Part shown: positions 1 to 11,836 of the stretch, in pieces
How positions within the stretch are numbered: position 1 is the first letter of the stretch
How the letters are laid out: each line of letters opens with the position of its first letter
NCBI GenBank assembly: GCA_947359465.1
Contig: OX375872.1
Span: 127,569,337-127,633,336 of the forward strand
DNA from: Metellina segmentata
Lineage: Eukaryota > Arthropoda > Arachnida > Araneae > Tetragnathidae
Reading direction: 5' to 3'
Length of the DNA: 64,000 nt
Position numbers and translations under genes: made by a program
The notes under the pieces: model-generated
Seen by the model: the letters and a program-made list of their open reading frames with translations, nothing else
What the model was told of the DNA's origin: nothing
Databases searched by the model: none

Positions 1-1695
1 GCTTGCTAACCCCTTGTAATTGCTACGAATTCCCATTTAGTTTAACAGATAATACTACTATGCCACAACTATAAAAAAAAATCGTAAAATTTTGGCAAAT
101 AAATTTAAAATGACTGGAGTAAATAGAGAATAAAAAATTATTTTCAATTTGAGTATAAAAAAAGTTTGTGCAAAAACAGAATTAGGTGTGTATACACAAA
201 CAGGAAACTTTCGACACAAAAAATTAATACGCTCAGGGTAGAGTCACATGAATTGAACCTATGTCAGTCATCTACAGCTTGCAAGCTACTAACAATGAGA
301 AACCCACTGAACCACCAGCAAGTTACTTTCCCACTTCTTGCCCTCAGCAATGATATTATTCTCTCTACACCTCGCCTCCCTTTTACGGCTTATCTCCCCA
401 CAGGTATAACAATAGAATAGCACAAAATCATTAATACTACCCTAATTTTATTCAACAGAAGTTTGGGAAAACCAAATCGACATATCACATTGTTTATTTT
501 AACATACCTATATGAGAACTTAGAATAAAATTTGAAATAAACAATCAGCAAAACTCTTACCGCTATTTAGAAACAAATATTGAGAAAATACAGTACTTAA
601 CCGTTAGCTGGGTACCAAAAAACCGCCAAGCTTAACAGTTAGTGCAGCTATCGTCAAGCCTAAATATTCACGCAAAGAGTATTTCCAGGCATTTTTGGCA
701 AATGAAAATTCTGTCATAGATAAATTCAAGTCTATTTCACTGTACGAAACTTGGGCATGCCTCTAGTATGCAGTGTGTCCCTCATAAATGATGCAGCCAG
801 TTCACACAGTGTTATTTGTCTGTTAGCACAAATGCACTTGTGATGGGTAATGCGTTCTATGAGGTACTCTCGATACACCCTTGACAATGTGGAGCAAGGT
901 CTCAACTATGTCCGAAATATTAAGCCAATGCGTTTAGCTTTAACTGTCCTTCCATGTTCAAACTCTGTTAATTCTTGGCAGGTAAAGACATTCAAGAGTT
1001 CAACAGACAGCACTGATAACTATCTTAGCTACTCTTTATACCATTTTAATGCAATATGAGCCCTAGTAAATTTGCATACTGCCATCCCATGACTTTTAGC
1101 ACATCAGTGTATGGAAGTTATACAAAATTAATAATGCAAAGATTTTGGCACAGGCATATGAAGGATTAAAAAATAATACAAAGATTTTGCAAATGAAACC
1201 ACACAAAAAATAGCTAGAGATTAGGAAAAAGCGTGTCTTACTAATGGAGTCGCACTGGCCACGGCACGTTTTTAAGTATAATGCTTGAGTAAATATATTA
1301 AGAGAATCTTCACCCATCATATGGAGAAGAATGATTCAAATTGCCCATTGGATTTATAGTCGCATGGAATGTTTAAAACAAAACCTATGCTGATGAACAG
1401 GCTTGTGAGTGACACAAGTTCAATGGCCCATAAAGGAATGAGTTGTCGTGTAATTATGATCCCTATCAAAAAAGGTTATGTAGTGCTTCAAGGGAAGGCT
1501 GATTTACTATTGAACTAACTTGAATAAAATAGCACGTCTCTTCATAGTTATTTCATTTTCAATATTATTACACATAATACAGAAAGGAAATTGAAATTTT
1601 AAATTCTTATTTAAATCACTGATTTTTTTTAAATAAAAAATCAATTCATTTTAAATTTGCATACATACCCTGTAACAATCTAAAAATCGAAAGAA
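1..1695. other. Non-coding AT-rich stretch
   Basis: I see no supportable gene, repeat array or RNA here. Open frames are short (at most about 80 codons), have no recognisable motif and overlap low-complexity AT sequence. Confidence 0.5.
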
Positions 1696-1703
1696 ATGGT
1701 CTG

Positions 1704-1897
1704 GGTGGAGTGGTCGTTCACGGTAAGAAGGCGATTTGTCGCCAAATATGGTAACCTTCACCATTTGCGGATTTTCTTCACATGTGCCGTTTTTGTTATG
1801 GCAACCCTATCAGCTGTTACGGAATTCGGCCGCCATCTTGATTTGGCGACAAAAATTATTTGGCGACAAACGTCTTACCGTGAACGACCACTCCACC
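1704..1897. mobile_element. hAT-type MITE, 194 bp
   Basis: The element starts GGTGGAGTGGTCG and ends with the exact reverse complement; the terminal inverted repeats match for about 25 bp and continue imperfectly around GTTTGTCGCCAAATA-like sequence. It is flanked by the 8-bp direct repeat ATGGTCTG at 1696-1703 and 1898-1905, the target duplication length typical of the hAT superfamily. There is no coding capacity, so it would have depended on a transposase supplied elsewhere. The two short open frames across it are read-through of the inverted repeats and not genes. Superfamily assignment rests on duplication length only. Confidence 0.85.
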
Positions 1898-1905
1898 ATG
1901 GTCTG

Positions 1906-2702
1906 TTTTAATAGAATCAGATGTATTCAATTTGTGGACTTTCAAATAATGCAATCTCAAAAACTCGATTATATCTAATTATGCATCAAAAAATTAACTA
2001 CTGATCGCAGAACGAACAATCTCACTGCCTCTACTAAAATTACACTTCACAAATTTAATTAAACGCAACAGCGTAAAACAATTCAAAATAGAAGCTGAAA
2101 CAAATTTTTCTTGCATGTATCCAACGCATCAAAAGATACATTTCAAAATTGAAGGAGATTGGATGCGTAACTGAAAAGTAAATACAATCTTTCTTCGATC
2201 AAGAATACGCCTAAAGACAAATTAACTTTTCCAAATAGAAGTATTCCGCTTTCAATAGAAAGTCCGTTGCAATCCATCAGCTCCTTACCTCATATCCTCA
2301 CAAGCAAAAACAAAACAATACATTCAACATCAAAACAGGGATTTTTCAAGCCAGTTCAAAATTTTCCCTACCGCCGACAGAACTAAAAAAGTGTACGCCA
2401 TCTAGCGGTAATTCGTCTAAGTTTTAACATTAGGATTCTTCCTCTGTCCATCCGCTTGTGTATAAGTTGAGTTGTAGCTCGTCTCTTTTCCAACAACATT
2501 GCCAAGTTCATTTCTCATTACAAGTCACCATAATATTTATGAAAGTTTCTTTTGGGTGCGAAAATGCAGCGCCTAGGGGCACACTAGGTTGCTATAGAAT
2601 TTCGGAGGTTGCTATAGATTCGCGGTCTTGGCTCAAAAACTTTTTTGGCATGGGAGCCAATTCGATTTAAGCCAATTTCGATTTTGGAATGCATTGTAGT
2701 GG
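1906..2702. other. Non-coding stretch before the palindrome
   Basis: No gene or element is recognised. The sequence just left of the palindrome (2560-2702) contains two GGTTGCTATAGA-type near-repeats but nothing explains why the symmetry starts at 2703. Confidence 0.45.
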
Positions 2703-2769
2703 TACAGTCGGTCGAAAAAATAGATGAGCACCGTAACCCCATGAAAAAAATTTCCTAAATTGAAAACGA

Positions 2770-3180
2770 CCCATTTTGAATTAAACGTGCCTTTTATATT
2801 TTTTTTTATTTCCAAGATTGGGTTTGTAAATGAATTAAACGTGCCTTTTTTATTTCCAAGATTGGATTTGAAAATGAATTAAACGTGCTTTTTATATTTT
2901 CCAAGATTGGGTTTGAACATTTATTGGCAAAAGCGATGTGAATTAAACGTGCCTTTTATTATTTTCCAAGATTGGGTTTGAATATTTATCGGCAAAAGCG
3001 ATGTGAATTACGCGTGCCTTTTATTATTTTTAATTTCCAAGATTGGGTTTGAAATTGAAAACGAATTACGCGTGCCTTTTATTATTTTTAATTTCCAAGA
3101 TTGGGTTTGAAATTGAAAACGAATTACGCGTGCCTTTTATTATTTTTAATTTCCACGATTGGGTTTGAACATTTATCAAC
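2770..3180 (+). repeat. Minisatellite, units about 52-64 bp, left arm
   Basis: Seven or so imperfect units of the form TTTCCAAGATTGGGTTTGAA followed by a short variable part and AATTAAACGTGCC or AATTACGCGTGCC, then TTTTATATTT. Unit length varies because some units add the segment ATTTATTGGCAAAAGCGATG. Each unit ends in a variant of the motif that recurs all over the palindrome. Confidence 0.85.
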
Positions 3181-5218
3181 AAGATGGCAACACTCGAGTG
3201 ATGTTTTTTCTTTCTCTCTCGCCAATCAATTGAACGTGCACCCCCCCAATTGTTTTATTTACTCCCCCCCTGTTTGTTTTTTTAAGTGAGACCCATACCA
3301 GAAGATTTGCCTTCCACAAAATAAAAAAATTTTATACCGTGTCATGCAAAGTGGGATTGTCAGCACATAAAAAAAAAATGTTTATACCGTGTACCTCTTC
3401 CAGGAGTTTTGCATCATTCAACAAAAAACACGTCTCGCTCAATAAACAATATGAGTATACATTAAAATGCTTAGTGTGTCAATCAGAAAACAAAAGATTC
3501 ACCTGAAGCATATTTTTTTAATAAGGTTTGAAATGAAACACATATCATAAATAAAAAAACATTTATTCATTTTGAAAAACATGTGTATGATACAGGAACT
3601 ACAATCTTCATCCCAGTTCATTAAATTAGCAATGAGATCCATTTGATTCATGTGCACGTTCAATCTGTTGCAGATTTCATGTTTCCCACCAATCCTGAAA
3701 AACTAAAAGGGCATAATTATTTGATACACATGTTAAATCTGTTGTGGATTTCATGTTTCCTGAAAAGGGAATAATTATTTGATACACACATTAAAAAAAA
3801 AATCTGATGCAGTCATGTATTGTGTGAACGCATGAAAATGTATCCAGAACGTGTGAAAAGGATTGTCACATTCATCGACAAAAAGAAAACACAATATAGC
3901 ATCAATTCAAACTACACATAAAAACAAAACAATTTCCAACTCATCCTGAAAGCACTCCATGATTTTGATTTCTGAGAGAACGTTGCATTCTTAATTTCTT
4001 TACACAACCTTATACCCCCTTTTCTTAGGGTTCAACCTAAGGGGTCAAAGGTTATAGATATACATATAGATATGATATAATATAGATATGTCTTTGAACC
4101 AGTATTACCATTTGATTCAAGACACTAAAACTGCAGTGTCATGCATTCATTGTAATGAAAAGATCGTCCCGAAATTAATGATCCGGCATAATTATTTGAT
4201 ACACACGTTACTGTACCTGTGTAACAAAACAATGGTAACGATTTCCAACTCATCCTGAAAGCACACTCGTACAAGAGGGGCCAGAGCACACTCTGATTCG
4301 AGTGACCATCAGGATTTTTTTTTTAGAGGAAAATTACCCGCGAATGATACTACATGTTTTACAGTAGTCATGTCTCGCTAGATCAACAACAAAAAATTTC
4401 TTGAAATGTGTCAAGTGGGGAAAAAGATACAGTCGCTCGATAAACATTCCTTGAAATGTGTCAGTTGTTATTTTTTCAAAAGCTGGTGGGAAAAGAATCT
4501 CTGTGTATTGTACTCTGGGATATGAATCAGGATGATTGTTGATGGAAATGAATTTTAACAAATACATATTACACACACACTTGACAGGTCAGGGTGGAAT
4601 TTGTAAATTGACACACTCTCAGCAAATATGAATTATTGTTTACTTTGGCACATGAAATGAATTTTTTTACAAATACTTGACAGGATACGAAATTTGTAAA
4701 ATTGACACATGAATCACTCTGAGCAAAATATGAATTCAATCCAACTTTGGCACACCATGTTCGTCTCACACACACACACAAAATAATCCCACTGCAGAAT
4801 TATTGTGACATGACACATTCTAATATACTCGGGGATATGAATCAGGAGATGATGTGGAAATGAATTTTTTTACAAATACTTGACAGGATACGAAATTTGT
4901 AAAATTGACACATGAATCACTCTGAGCAAAATATGAATTCAATCCAACTTTGGCACATCTCCCAAAATAAAATAATAATCAATTGAAATGAGTACAGTCG
5001 TGTTTGTTCATCTATCTCTCAAGAGTACACACACACACACAAACAATCCCACTGCAGAATTATTGTGGCATGACACAGATCCTTATTCAAAACAAAACAA
5101 TCTCACTGCAGAATTATTGTGGCAGATATTTTTTAATTTCCAAGATTGGGTTTGAACATTTATTGGCAAAAGCGATGTGAATTACGCATGCCTTTTATTA
5201 TTTTTAATTTCCAAGATT
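3165..5218 (+). repeat. First copy of a 2-kb block duplicated in the left arm
   Basis: Sequence from GGTTTGAACATTTATC at 3165 recurs from about 5219: the run from ATGGCAACACTCGAG through the CTCGCTCAATAAACAA region and the GTCTTTGAACCAG region appears at offsets of 2054 to about 1970 bases. Within it are further short near-duplications (for example around 4620-4780 and 4870-4960). The right arm has a single counterpart (about 24000-26040) that looks like a mosaic of the two left copies. No coding potential is seen. Confidence 0.8.
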
Positions 5219-6370
5219 GGGTTTGAACATTTATCGACAAGATGGCAACACTCGAGTGATGTTTTTTATTTCTCTCTCGCCAATCAATTGAAGGTGCACC
5301 CCTCCCAATTGTTTTATTTACTCCCCCCCTGGTTTTTTTTTAAGTGAGACCCATACCAGAAGATAAAATTTTTTATATCGTGTCATGCAAAGTCATCACA
5401 TAAAAAAAAAATGTTTATACCATGTACCTCTTCCAGGAGTTTTGCATCATTCAACAAAAAACACGTCTCGCTCAATAAACAATATGAGTATACATTAAAA
5501 TGCTTAGTGTGTCAATCAGAAAACAAAAGCTTCACCTGAAGCATATTTTTTTAATAGGGTTTGAAATGAAACACATATCATCAATAAAAAAAACCTTTTA
5601 TTCATTTTAAAAACATGTATGATACAGGTAATACAATCTTCATCCTTGCCCCCCATTCGATTAGCAATGAGATCCATTTGATTCATGTGCACGTTCAATC
5701 TGTTGTGGATTTCATGTTTCCCACCAATCCTGCAAAACTAAAAGGGCATAATTATTTGATACACATGTTAAATCTGTTGTGGATTTCATGTTTCCTGAAA
5801 AGGGCATAATTATTTGATACACATGTTAAATCTGTTGTGGATTTCATGTTTCCCACCAATCCAGGTGTCCTGAAAAGGGTATAAATATTTGATACACACG
5901 TTAAAATAAAATAATCATAAATAAAAAAAACATTTATTCATTTTGAAAACATGTGAATATAAATACAATCTTCATCCCAGTCCATTCAATTAGCAATGAG
6001 ATCCATGATTTTGATTTCTGAGAGAACGTTGCATTCTTAATTTTCTTTACATAGATATGTCTTTGAACCAGTATTACCATTTGATTCAAGACACTAAAAC
6101 TGCAGTGTCATGCATTCATTGCAGTGAAGAGATTGTCCCGAAATTAATGATCCGGCATAATTATTTGATACACACGTTACTGTACCTGTGTAACAAAACA
6201 ATGGTAATGATTTCCAACTCATCCTGAAAGCACACTCGTACAAGAAGGGCCAGAGCACACTCTGATTCGAGTGACCATCAGGATTTTTTGAGAGGAAAAA
6301 ATCACTCAAATGATGTGAAAACATTTTACACTGAACATACCTGTAGATCAACACACGAAATTTTCATTTG

Positions 6371-6447
<77 letters not shown>

Positions 6448-7000
6448 GATACATTCGATTTATAAAATCAACCAGATATATTTTACATTGAAATGCAACA
6501 ATTGTATAAAATCAGTTGACAGTATTCATGTCTCGCTCAATAAACATTCCTTGAAATGTGTCGGTTGTTTTTGTTTTTTTCAAAAGCTGGAGGAAAAGAA
6601 TCTTTGGGATATGAATCAGGATGATGGAAATGAATTTTAACAAAATACATATTACACACTTGACAGGTCAGGGGGGAATTTGTAAATTGACACACTCTCA
6701 GCAAATATGAATTATTGTTTACACATGAAAAAAAACACACACCTCCCAAAAAAATAAAAATCAATTGAAATATAAAATGTCAGTAGTCATGTTTGTCTCT
6801 CACACACAATAACAATCCCACTGCAGAATTATTGTGACATGATCCTTATTCTAATATGATACGAATCAGGATGATTGTTAACGTGGAAATGAATTTTTTT
6901 ACAAATACATATCACATACAGGTCAGGAGGATACGAAATTTGTAAAATTAACACACGAATCACTCTGAGCAAATATGAATTCAATCCAACTTTGGCATAC
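5219..7000 (+). repeat. Second copy of the 2-kb block
   Basis: Direct repeat of 3165-5218 with small indels. It carries a TA microsatellite at 6372-6444 that the first copy lacks at that place. The long open frame over the microsatellite (a run of Ile-Tyr) is an artefact of the TA repeat. Confidence 0.78.
6372..6444. repeat. (TA)n microsatellite, left arm
   Basis: Uninterrupted TA dinucleotide of about 73 bp. Its mirror at 24644-24740 is 24 bp longer, the clearest simple length difference between the arms. Confidence 0.95.
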
Positions 7001-7082
7001 CTCCTCCCCCCCCAAAAAAAATCATCAATTGAAATATAAAATGAGTAATGTATGTTAAATGTTATGTAAGTGTATGTTAAAT

Positions 7083-8145
7083 CTGGTAACAACAGATTTA
7101 ACATACACCAGCCTATTGAAAATGGATTCATTTTTTTTTAAATTTTATCTTGTAGACAATTTATTGTTTTGAGTTTAAAATATTTATTGTTGATAGAATT
7201 AATTTATTGCTAATTGTTTTGATTTATTTCTTGTTGATAGAATTAATTTAAAATGTTGTCCTCGCATCTACCCCCCTTTAGTCTGGTAACAACAGATTTA
7301 ACATACACAAGCCTATTGAAAATGAATTCATTTTTTTTTTAAATTTTATCTTGTATAGACAATTTATTGATTTGAGTTTAAAATATTTCTTGTTGATAGA
7401 ATTAATTTATTGCTAATTGTTTTGATTTATTTCTTGTTGATAGAATTATTTTAAAATGTTGTCCTCGCATCTACCCCCCCCTTTAGTCTGGTAACAACAG
7501 ATTTAACATACACCAGCCTATTGAAAATGAATTCATTTTTTTTTAAATTTTATCTTGTATAGACAATTTATTGATTTGAGTTTAAAATATTTCTTGTTGA
7601 TAGAATTAATTTATTGTTGATAGAATTAATTTAAAATATTTATTTCTTGTTGATAGAATTATTTTAAAATGTTGTCCTTGCATCTACCCCCCCTTTAGTC
7701 TGGTAACAACAGATTTAACATACACAAGCCTATTGAAAATGAATTCATTTTTTTTTAAATTTTATCTTGTATAGACAATTTATTGATTTGAGTTTAAAAT
7801 ATTTCTTGTTGATAGAATTAATTTATTGTTGATAGAATTAATTTAAAATATTTATTTCTTGTTGATAGAATTATTTTAAAATGTTGTCCTCGCATCTACC
7901 CCCCCTTTAGTCTGGTAACAACAGATTTAACATACACAAGCCTATTGAAAATGAATTCATTTTTTTTTTAAATTTTATCTTGTATAGACAATTTATTGAT
8001 TTGAGTTTAAAATATTTATTGTTGATAGAATTAATTTAAAATATTTATTTCTTGTTGATATAATTATTTTAAAATGTTGTCCTCGCATCTACCCCCCTTT
8101 AGTCTGGTAACAACAGATTTAACATACACCAGCCTATAGAAAATG
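7083..8145 (+). repeat. About 200-bp tandem satellite, left arm
   Basis: Units begin TCTGGTAACAACAGATTTAAC at about 7082, 7282, 7488, 7699, 7911 and 8103 (spacings about 195-211 bp). A unit contains AGCCTATTGAAAATGAATTC, a T-rich run, ATCTTGTATAGACAATTTATTG, repeated TTGTTGATAGAATTA modules whose number sets the unit length, and GTTGTCCTCGCATCTACCCCCC. The sixth unit is partial. A related isolated unit lies at 11404-11545. The right arm array (23347-24002) has only three intervals. Confidence 0.9.
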
Positions 8146-8564
8146 TGTTCATTTTGTAGTAAAGTTCAGGGATTATTATTATGCTTTTTTATTTTATTTC
8201 AGGCAATTTATTGATTTGAGTTTAAAATATTTATTGTTTTGATTTAATTCTGCATTAATAATTATTTCTTGAATTAATTAAAATCACGATCACATAATTT
8301 AAATCAAATTAATGCATTTAAAATAAATGACAAACGTAGAAATTCACTAAAAAAATCGAAAATTCACTAAAAAAAATCGAAAATTCACTAAAAAAAAATT
8401 GAAAATGAATGAAAAAAATACAGTGGATTTATTAAAATAATTGGGATTTTTTTAGTAAATTTGCAAGATTATTTAAAAAATTTCTTCAGCTGGATTCGAT
8501 CTGACGCTGCCGCGAAAACGCACTACGCCAAAAGTGCCACGCCCCCTTCGAAATCGCTAAAATC

Positions 8565-8945
8565 GCATGTTTTAGGAGTCATTTTTGATGAAATTAGACC
8601 TTTTAACCAGTCTAAAACTAAAAACTAACACTTGTAAACGATAGATGGACTTGAAATTGATCTGAAACAACACTTTTATAAGGGTTTTATGCTCTAATTT
8701 ATGCATAAACAATCATTTTCGAAAAAATTTTCGGAAACCGATTCTGAAAATTTTTTCGAAACCGATTCTGAAAAATGTTTTAGAAATAATTCCTTATACA
8801 TAAATTAGAGCATAAAAGTGTTGTGTCAGATCAATTTCAAGTCCATCTATCGTTTACAAGTGTTAGTTTTTAGTTTTAGAATGGTTAAAAGGTCTAATTT
8901 CATCAAAATGACGCTCCGAAATGTGTCATTTTACACCATTTTACG
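8565..8945. repeat. Foldback (hairpin) element, about 380 bp, left arm
   Basis: Two inverted segments of about 165 bp face each other: the left side has GATGAAATTAGACCTTTTAA, AAACGATAGATGGACTTGAA and TTTATGCTCTAATTTATGCA, and the right side carries their complements in reverse order. The loop region has repeated AACCGATTCTGAAAA sequence. Ends diverge. It resembles a MITE, but no target duplication is clear. Confidence 0.8.
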
Positions 8946-8974
8946 CCAATTGCAATAGTAGGGAACATACGCAT

Positions 8975-9064
8975 CGGATTTCACCGCAGCGAGAGTATTT
9001 CTAGCTTGCCGTGCATGGACGTATGCACGGCAAGCTAGAAATACTCTTGCTGCGGTGAAATCCG
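8975..9064. repeat. Near-perfect 42-bp hairpin, left arm
   Basis: Arms 8975-9016 and 9023-9064 pair over 42 bp with one mismatch, with a 6-base loop GGACGT. The stem includes CTAGCTTGCCGTGCAT and GATTTCACCGCAGC. No coding or RNA role is evident. In the right-arm copy the loop is 8 bases. Confidence 0.9.
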
Positions 9065-9589
9065 CATGCAAATGATGGATTGCATGCGGTTTTATCGAAA
9101 ATGATGTTGGTCTTTAAATCCCGAACGTATTTTTTAATTATGTATTCAATATTTAAAACAAATTATACACAGTATACAAAACCTAGACACTGGAACTTAT
9201 TTTGAGACGTCAACAGATTTAACGTGCATGCAAAACCTAGACACTGGAAATTATTTTTTGTTACAACAGATTTAACGTGCGCAAGATTTTTAAAAACGCA
9301 AAATCCTGACAGCATGCAATTTTTTTTTCGAAAGAAAGATCTGAGGAAGCAAACAATGTCTGATTTGTTTTATATTCGATTGGGTGAGAATATCTTAAAA
9401 GGTTTTAATGAAATCGTCAACGTACACGCAATTTGAGAAACCTGTCCAGGCTACAACAGATTTAACGTGCGCCCAATTTTTAGAAACACAAAATCCTGAC
9501 AGGATTTGAAAGCTATGATATCCTCAATGGATTTAACGTGCTTCCTGTTTATTTAAATTCAAACGCTCTGTCTTTTTTTTTTTACAAGA

Positions 9590-10190
9590 TTTGCTTTTAC
9601 TAATTCTTTTTGTCTTGGTTTCGAACTTTATTTGCCACGAGCGTCCCTTTTTCGCATGGGCTGTCACATGAGTCTATAGTCCCTTGTGAGGGGCATGTGA
9701 TAGTTTTCTTACTATCTCTCCTTAATGGTGAGAGCTAAAGGGGAATTAACTCTACTATGACTATTTAAAGTTCGAGGAGCAGATCTATGTTGGTTCGAAA
9801 CAAATACGTTTATTTGTTATTCTGGATTAAATACAATAAATATATACATTTTAGTAACAATGATGATAAAAGTAATAAACGATACCCATGGATGCATCCG
9901 TTACCTAAAGGAAATAATGGGAGAGAAGACGTTAGTAACTAGAGTTTAAATTGTTAATAAAATCAGGGCTCGATGCCATGGCGGCAAAATCGGGGCCCTG
10001 GAGAAACGCTAGCTTTCTCGAGAGAGAGAAAGCCTCGCAAAGACGTTCTTTAGAATACAAGAATGCCCTTTTTTGGACTGGAGGTTATCCCCTCCCAAAC
10101 AGGTTGCTATTCCGCGCACTTAGCGCCAAGCGCATTACCAGGGCAAGTATGTATTGCCCTCTTTGGGATTGAGTCTTACAATATACATAT
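9590..10190. other. Unclassified segment in left arm
   Basis: Mixed sequence including CTCGAGAGAGAGAAAGC and a GGGCTCGATGCCATGGCGG stretch. It has the look of a retroelement end, but no terminal repeats, coding motif or target duplication could be shown. It is mirrored at about 21293-21893. The 73-codon frame at 9951-10172 has no recognisable motif. Confidence 0.3.
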
Positions 10191-10764
10191 GCCATTGATA
10201 AATATGGAGTAATTTTTTTTAATGTTTTGGAAGTATAGCTTTTGTTCATTTTTTGGTGAAAATAAGATAATGGACTTCAAAACACCATTTTGAGAATTCC
10301 AGTGCTTAATGTCAAGAAACATCAGTTTCCCCCAACCTGTGTACTCTTAAAGAGAGGGGTGAATGTTCAGCTATCAACAGGAGACGCTCGCTCTTATCTC
10401 ACCCAGTTTCACACAAAGACCCGTGACCACCCCTCTACTCGAACCCTGTGGTAAATTTTCTTACCTCCCCCTAGAGGAACGCGCGTTCTGAAAGAGCCCA
10501 CGAATGAAGTTGTTTTCAAAATACGAGCCCATGCGAAAAGGTTAAATGCTGCACGTCCAAAAAATGCAACAAGATTGGCGTGAGAGAAGCACAACAATTC
10601 AATTAACCACAAACAGGTGAATACAAATATTTTTTTTTTACCCAATGTGTATTTAAAAAAAATAATAATAATTAGCATCCTGGTGTAGCTTTGGGATTCT
10701 GAGGGTCCGATTCACAGCAACACTCGCGCGTTAAATCTGTTGTTGTAGGGCAGGATGTCAAGTT

Positions 10765-11095
10765 TCCCAAATCTCTGGTGCACGTTCAATCTGTTGTAGG
10801 GTCATGTTTCTCAAATCTCTGGTGCACGTTCAATCTGTTGTAGGGTCATGTTTCTCAAATCTCTGGTGCACGTTCAATCTGTTGTAGGGTCATGTTTCTC
10901 AAATCTCTGGTGCACGTTCAATCTGTTGTAGGGTCATGTTTCTCAAATCTCTGGTGCACGTTCAATTTGTTGTAGGGTCATGTTTCTCAAATCTCTGGTC
11001 CATGTTCAATCTGTTGTAGGGTCATGTTTCTCAAATCTCTGGTCCATGTTCAATCTGTTGTAGGGTCATGTTTCTCAAATCTCTGGTCGGTGCGT
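10765..11095 (+). repeat. 44-bp minisatellite, left arm
   Basis: About seven units with a 44-bp period, each built of GTGCACGTTCAATCTGTTG, TAGGGTCATGTTTCTC and AAATCTCTG. Units are head-to-tail without unique spacers; the last two have CCATGTTC in place of CACGTTC. Related two-unit pieces occur in opposite orientation at 14025-14115. Confidence 0.93.
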
Positions 11096-11836
11096 CTTTC
11101 TCGACAGCTTTAGCGTGCACCATTGTTTTTTTCTACCCGTGAGAAAAAGTCCAACCATATGAAATGGCGTTGTATTGAAAACGGAACCCTAAAAAGTTTT
11201 TTTACCTAATCAGAAACTAGGTCAAGTCAATATTTTTTTTTTTGCTAAAATCACATCTGCTATGGCAAAAGTTGTGAAAGAACAATTCGGAAATGACTGG
11301 GTGAGAAACATTCAATAGTTTCCAAAATAATGTATTATTTCCTTTAATATAACAAGATTTTAATTTTCAAACCTATGTATTTCTTGAATTAAAATTTATC
11401 GATTTAAAATGTTGTTCTCCCATCTGCCCCTTTAGTCTGGTAGCAACAGATTTAACATACACTAGCCTATAGAAAATGGATTCATCTTGTAGTAAAATTC
11501 AGGGATTATTATTATTTAAGGCAATTTATTGATTAAAATATTTATTGTTTCCCTCTGAATGCCAAACCGCCCGAGACGGCTTTACATCCAGACGACCGCT
11601 GTCCGCCCGAACCGGCCTTAAACTAATCAGCGTATCTTCCCCTCTACCGGTGAGGAAAGGGTCTCGAAGATCGACCTGTCACCTTAAGCGATCATCAGGT
11701 GTCAGGGGTCCTTTTCTAACTACACATAATAGCTTCTTCACTCTGTCTGCGGATCGGATAAACTTTTGTGAGATATTTTGCTTTTAAAATGCCTGGGTAA
11801 CGAAACACTCGGAAATACGAGGGTGAGTAAAAAATA

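Noticed and set aside
6368..6640. Open frame rich in Ile-Tyr (and its mirror at 24448-24744)
   Set aside because: Produced by the TA microsatellite; length differs between the arms with the repeat.
10765..11095. 44-bp regular repeats as a CRISPR-like array
   Set aside because: Units are contiguous and have no unique spacers; the sequence is animal-type with no cas-like genes. It is a minisatellite.
11545..11787. 80-codon frame in both arms as a gene
   Set aside because: No motif, no homologous feature recognised, and it lies between satellite-related sequence and the piggyBac remnant.
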